DNA from: Bacteroidales bacterium UBA1410
Lineage (GTDB): Bacteria; Bacteroidota; Bacteroidia; Bacteroidales; Dysgonomonadaceae
DNA: 64,000 bases
Reading direction: 5' to 3'
NCBI GenBank assembly: GCA_002305015.1
Contig: DBPW01000044.1
Span: 62,001-126,000 of the forward strand
The notes below the pieces were generated by a model. That model did no database searches. It saw only the letters and a list, made by a program, of their open reading frames with translations, and was not told the origin of the DNA. This document shows, in pieces, positions 63,074-64,000 of this stretch (the stretch's first letter is position 1; every line of letters begins with the position of its first letter). The position numbers and the translations under genes are program-made.

Positions 63074-63688
63074 ATGATAGACTTCTTTCAATCCAGGGGA
63101 TTCGAAATTATCGGCGCAGTCATCGGCCTTGTGTATCTTTATCTCGAATACAAGGCCGATAAATGGCTGTGGCCTGTGGGCGTACTCATGCCGCTCATTT
63201 ACATCATTATCTTTTACGAAGGCAAGTTTTACGCCGACATGGGTATCAACATTTACTATTTTTTTGCCAGCATTTATGGATGGATCAGATGGAAAAAAAT
63301 AGAGAACAGGCCAACAGAAAACCGCATCAGCCACACTCCGGCTGCATATATCATCCCGTTGGGCATGGTGTGTGCCTTGCTTTTCGCTCTCATTGCTTTC
63401 ATTCTTATCCGTTTCACGGATAGTCCGGTTCCCTACGGCGATAGTTTTACCACAGCCGTCAGCATCATCGGCATGTGGATGCTTGCACACAAATACCTGG
63501 AGCAATGGTGGTTGTGGTTTGTAGTAAATGCAGTATCGAGTGCGCTTTATTTATGGAAAGGATTATACCCGACTGCCGGTTTGTTCATCATTTATTCCGT
63601 CATTTCGGTATTCGGCTATTTCCGGTGGAAAAAAATGATGATGGAGGACGGAGATAAAATTCCCCAAATACAACATATAGCCGAATAA
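63074..63688 (+). CDS. pnuT: PnuC-family transporter, putative thiamine transporter PnuT
   Basis: 204 residues with about seven hydrophobic helices. PnuC fold features: the opening FEIIGAVIGLVYLYLEYKADKW, WPVGVLMPLIYIIIFYEGKFYADMGINIYYF, the SIYGWIRWKK motif and its second copy ISVFGYFRWKK near the C-terminus. The family moves nicotinamide riboside (PnuC) or thiamine (PnuT) by facilitated diffusion. Position under a TPP riboswitch and after the receptor favours thiamine. Confidence 0.88.
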   Translation: MIDFFQSRGFEIIGAVIGLVYLYLEYKADKWLWPVGVLMPLIYIIIFYEGKFYADMGINIYYFFASIYGWIRWKKIENRPTENRISHTPAAYIIPLGMVCALLFALIAFILIRFTDSPVPYGDSFTTAVSIIGMWMLAHKYLEQWWLWFVVNAVSSALYLWKGLYPTAGLFIIYSVISVFGYFRWKKMMMEDGDKIPQIQHIAE

Positions 63689-63693
63689 ATGTT

Positions 63694-63701
63694 TATCTTT
63701 G
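63694..63701 (+). promoter_or_regulatory. Promoter -7 element for the SIMPL-domain gene
   Basis: TATCTTTG, 47 nt before the ATG at 63749. Confidence 0.5.
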
Positions 63702-63748
63702 TTTTTCAACGTAAAAAACGCCGCTTAACTTAATAAATACGGAAAATA

Positions 63749-64000
63749 ATGAAGCATAGAATCATCGAATCGTCCATCGTTGCTTTGGGATTGCTTTTGC
63801 TGGGACTGTCCATCAAGAGCGGTATCAATGCATTTTCGCAACGCAACCGCACCGTTACGGTAAAAGGGCTTGCAGAAACAGAAATGCCGGCCGATAAAGT
63901 TATCTGGCCTCTTCCTTTTAAAGAAGTTGGAAACGATCTGCCTTCCCTCTATAATAACCTGAAAATGAAAAATCAGGCCATTTTATCGTTTCTGAAGAGC
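63749..64000 (+). CDS. SIMPL-domain (DUF541) protein, partial
   Basis: First 84 codons; runs off the right edge. One N-terminal membrane anchor (SSIVALGLLLLGLSIKSGI) followed by the SIMPL start TVTVKGLAETEMPADKVIWPL, typical of the YggE/DUF541 family of periplasmic or membrane-anchored proteins. Precise role unknown. Has its own -7 element, so it is probably not part of the thiamine operon. Confidence 0.8.
   Translation, partial: MKHRIIESSIVALGLLLLGLSIKSGINAFSQRNRTVTVKGLAETEMPADKVIWPLPFKEVGNDLPSLYNNLKMKNQAILSFLKS

Overview
The window is a chromosomal segment of a Bacteroidota bacterium, most likely order Bacteroidales. The evidence is the SusC/SusD pair with an ECF sigma/FecR regulator, many lipoproteins ending their signal in SC or GC, DUF4270 and DUF3316-type proteins, an S16 with an acidic tail, and at least ten copies of the Bacteroidota -7 promoter element TAnnTTTG. 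A Dysgonomonadaceae-like genus is a guess that the sequence alone cannot settle. Most of the window is housekeeping; the accessory parts are roughly 9.2-10.9 kb, 18.6-29.7 kb and 39.4-46.3 kb.

Layout. 1-3.4 kb: phosphate uptake operon pstS-pstC-pstA-pstB (minus strand, pstB runs off the edge), preceded by five 7-bp direct repeats at exact 11-bp period that look like a PhoB operator. 3.4-9.1 kb: LTA-synthase-like membrane sulfatase, rpsP, aroC-slyD and a MalY/PatB aminotransferase. 9.2-10.6 kb: two unrecognised AT-rich genes. 10.9-14.5 kb: a DUF3316-like protein and the type II topoisomerase A subunit. 14.9-18.7 kb: an SbcD-like phosphoesterase and an SMC-like ATPase with two hydrophobic segments (YhaO/YhaN or SbcCD type). 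19.0-29.7 kb: a substrate-capture locus of ECF sigma factor, FecR anti-sigma, SusC with STN domain, SusD, a DUF4623-like lipoprotein and a GHL10 (DUF187) glycoside hydrolase; the hydrolase family makes denuded peptidoglycan glycan a reasonable guess for the substrate. 29.9-31.7 kb: umuD-umuC. 31.8-36.9 kb: PEGA-like lipoprotein, then panC-panD-outer membrane protein-ligA. 37.1-43.1 kb: half-length glycogen-synthase-like protein, DUF4270 lipoprotein and a 970-residue surface lipoprotein behind a strong promoter.

43.1-46.3 kb is an insertion-sequence graveyard: an IS1182 5' fragment cut by an IS21 fragment, cut by an IS481-like element with perfect 30-bp ends but a frameshifted transposase, then an IS1634 3' fragment. 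46.3-51.7 kb: ruvB, queG and a glycan cluster (flippase, FkbM methyltransferase, GT2). 51.8-60.2 kb: rnr, a GH2 beta-mannosidase, a bile-acid/sodium-symporter-family transporter, and the yicC-gmk-esterase operon. 60.6-63.7 kb: TPP riboswitch, TonB-dependent receptor and PnuC-family transporter, read as a thiamine uptake operon; a SIMPL-domain protein starts at the right edge.

The least expected observation is that the umuDC promoter and the promoter of the phosphoesterase/ATPase pair 13 kb away share the same -7 box, the same 4-nt gap to an ATG, the same ATGAGTGAAGAA start, and a perfect palindrome 30 nt upstream of the box, although the two palindromes differ in sequence. This suggests a common DNA-damage-type control. 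No tRNA, rRNA or CRISPR array was seen.
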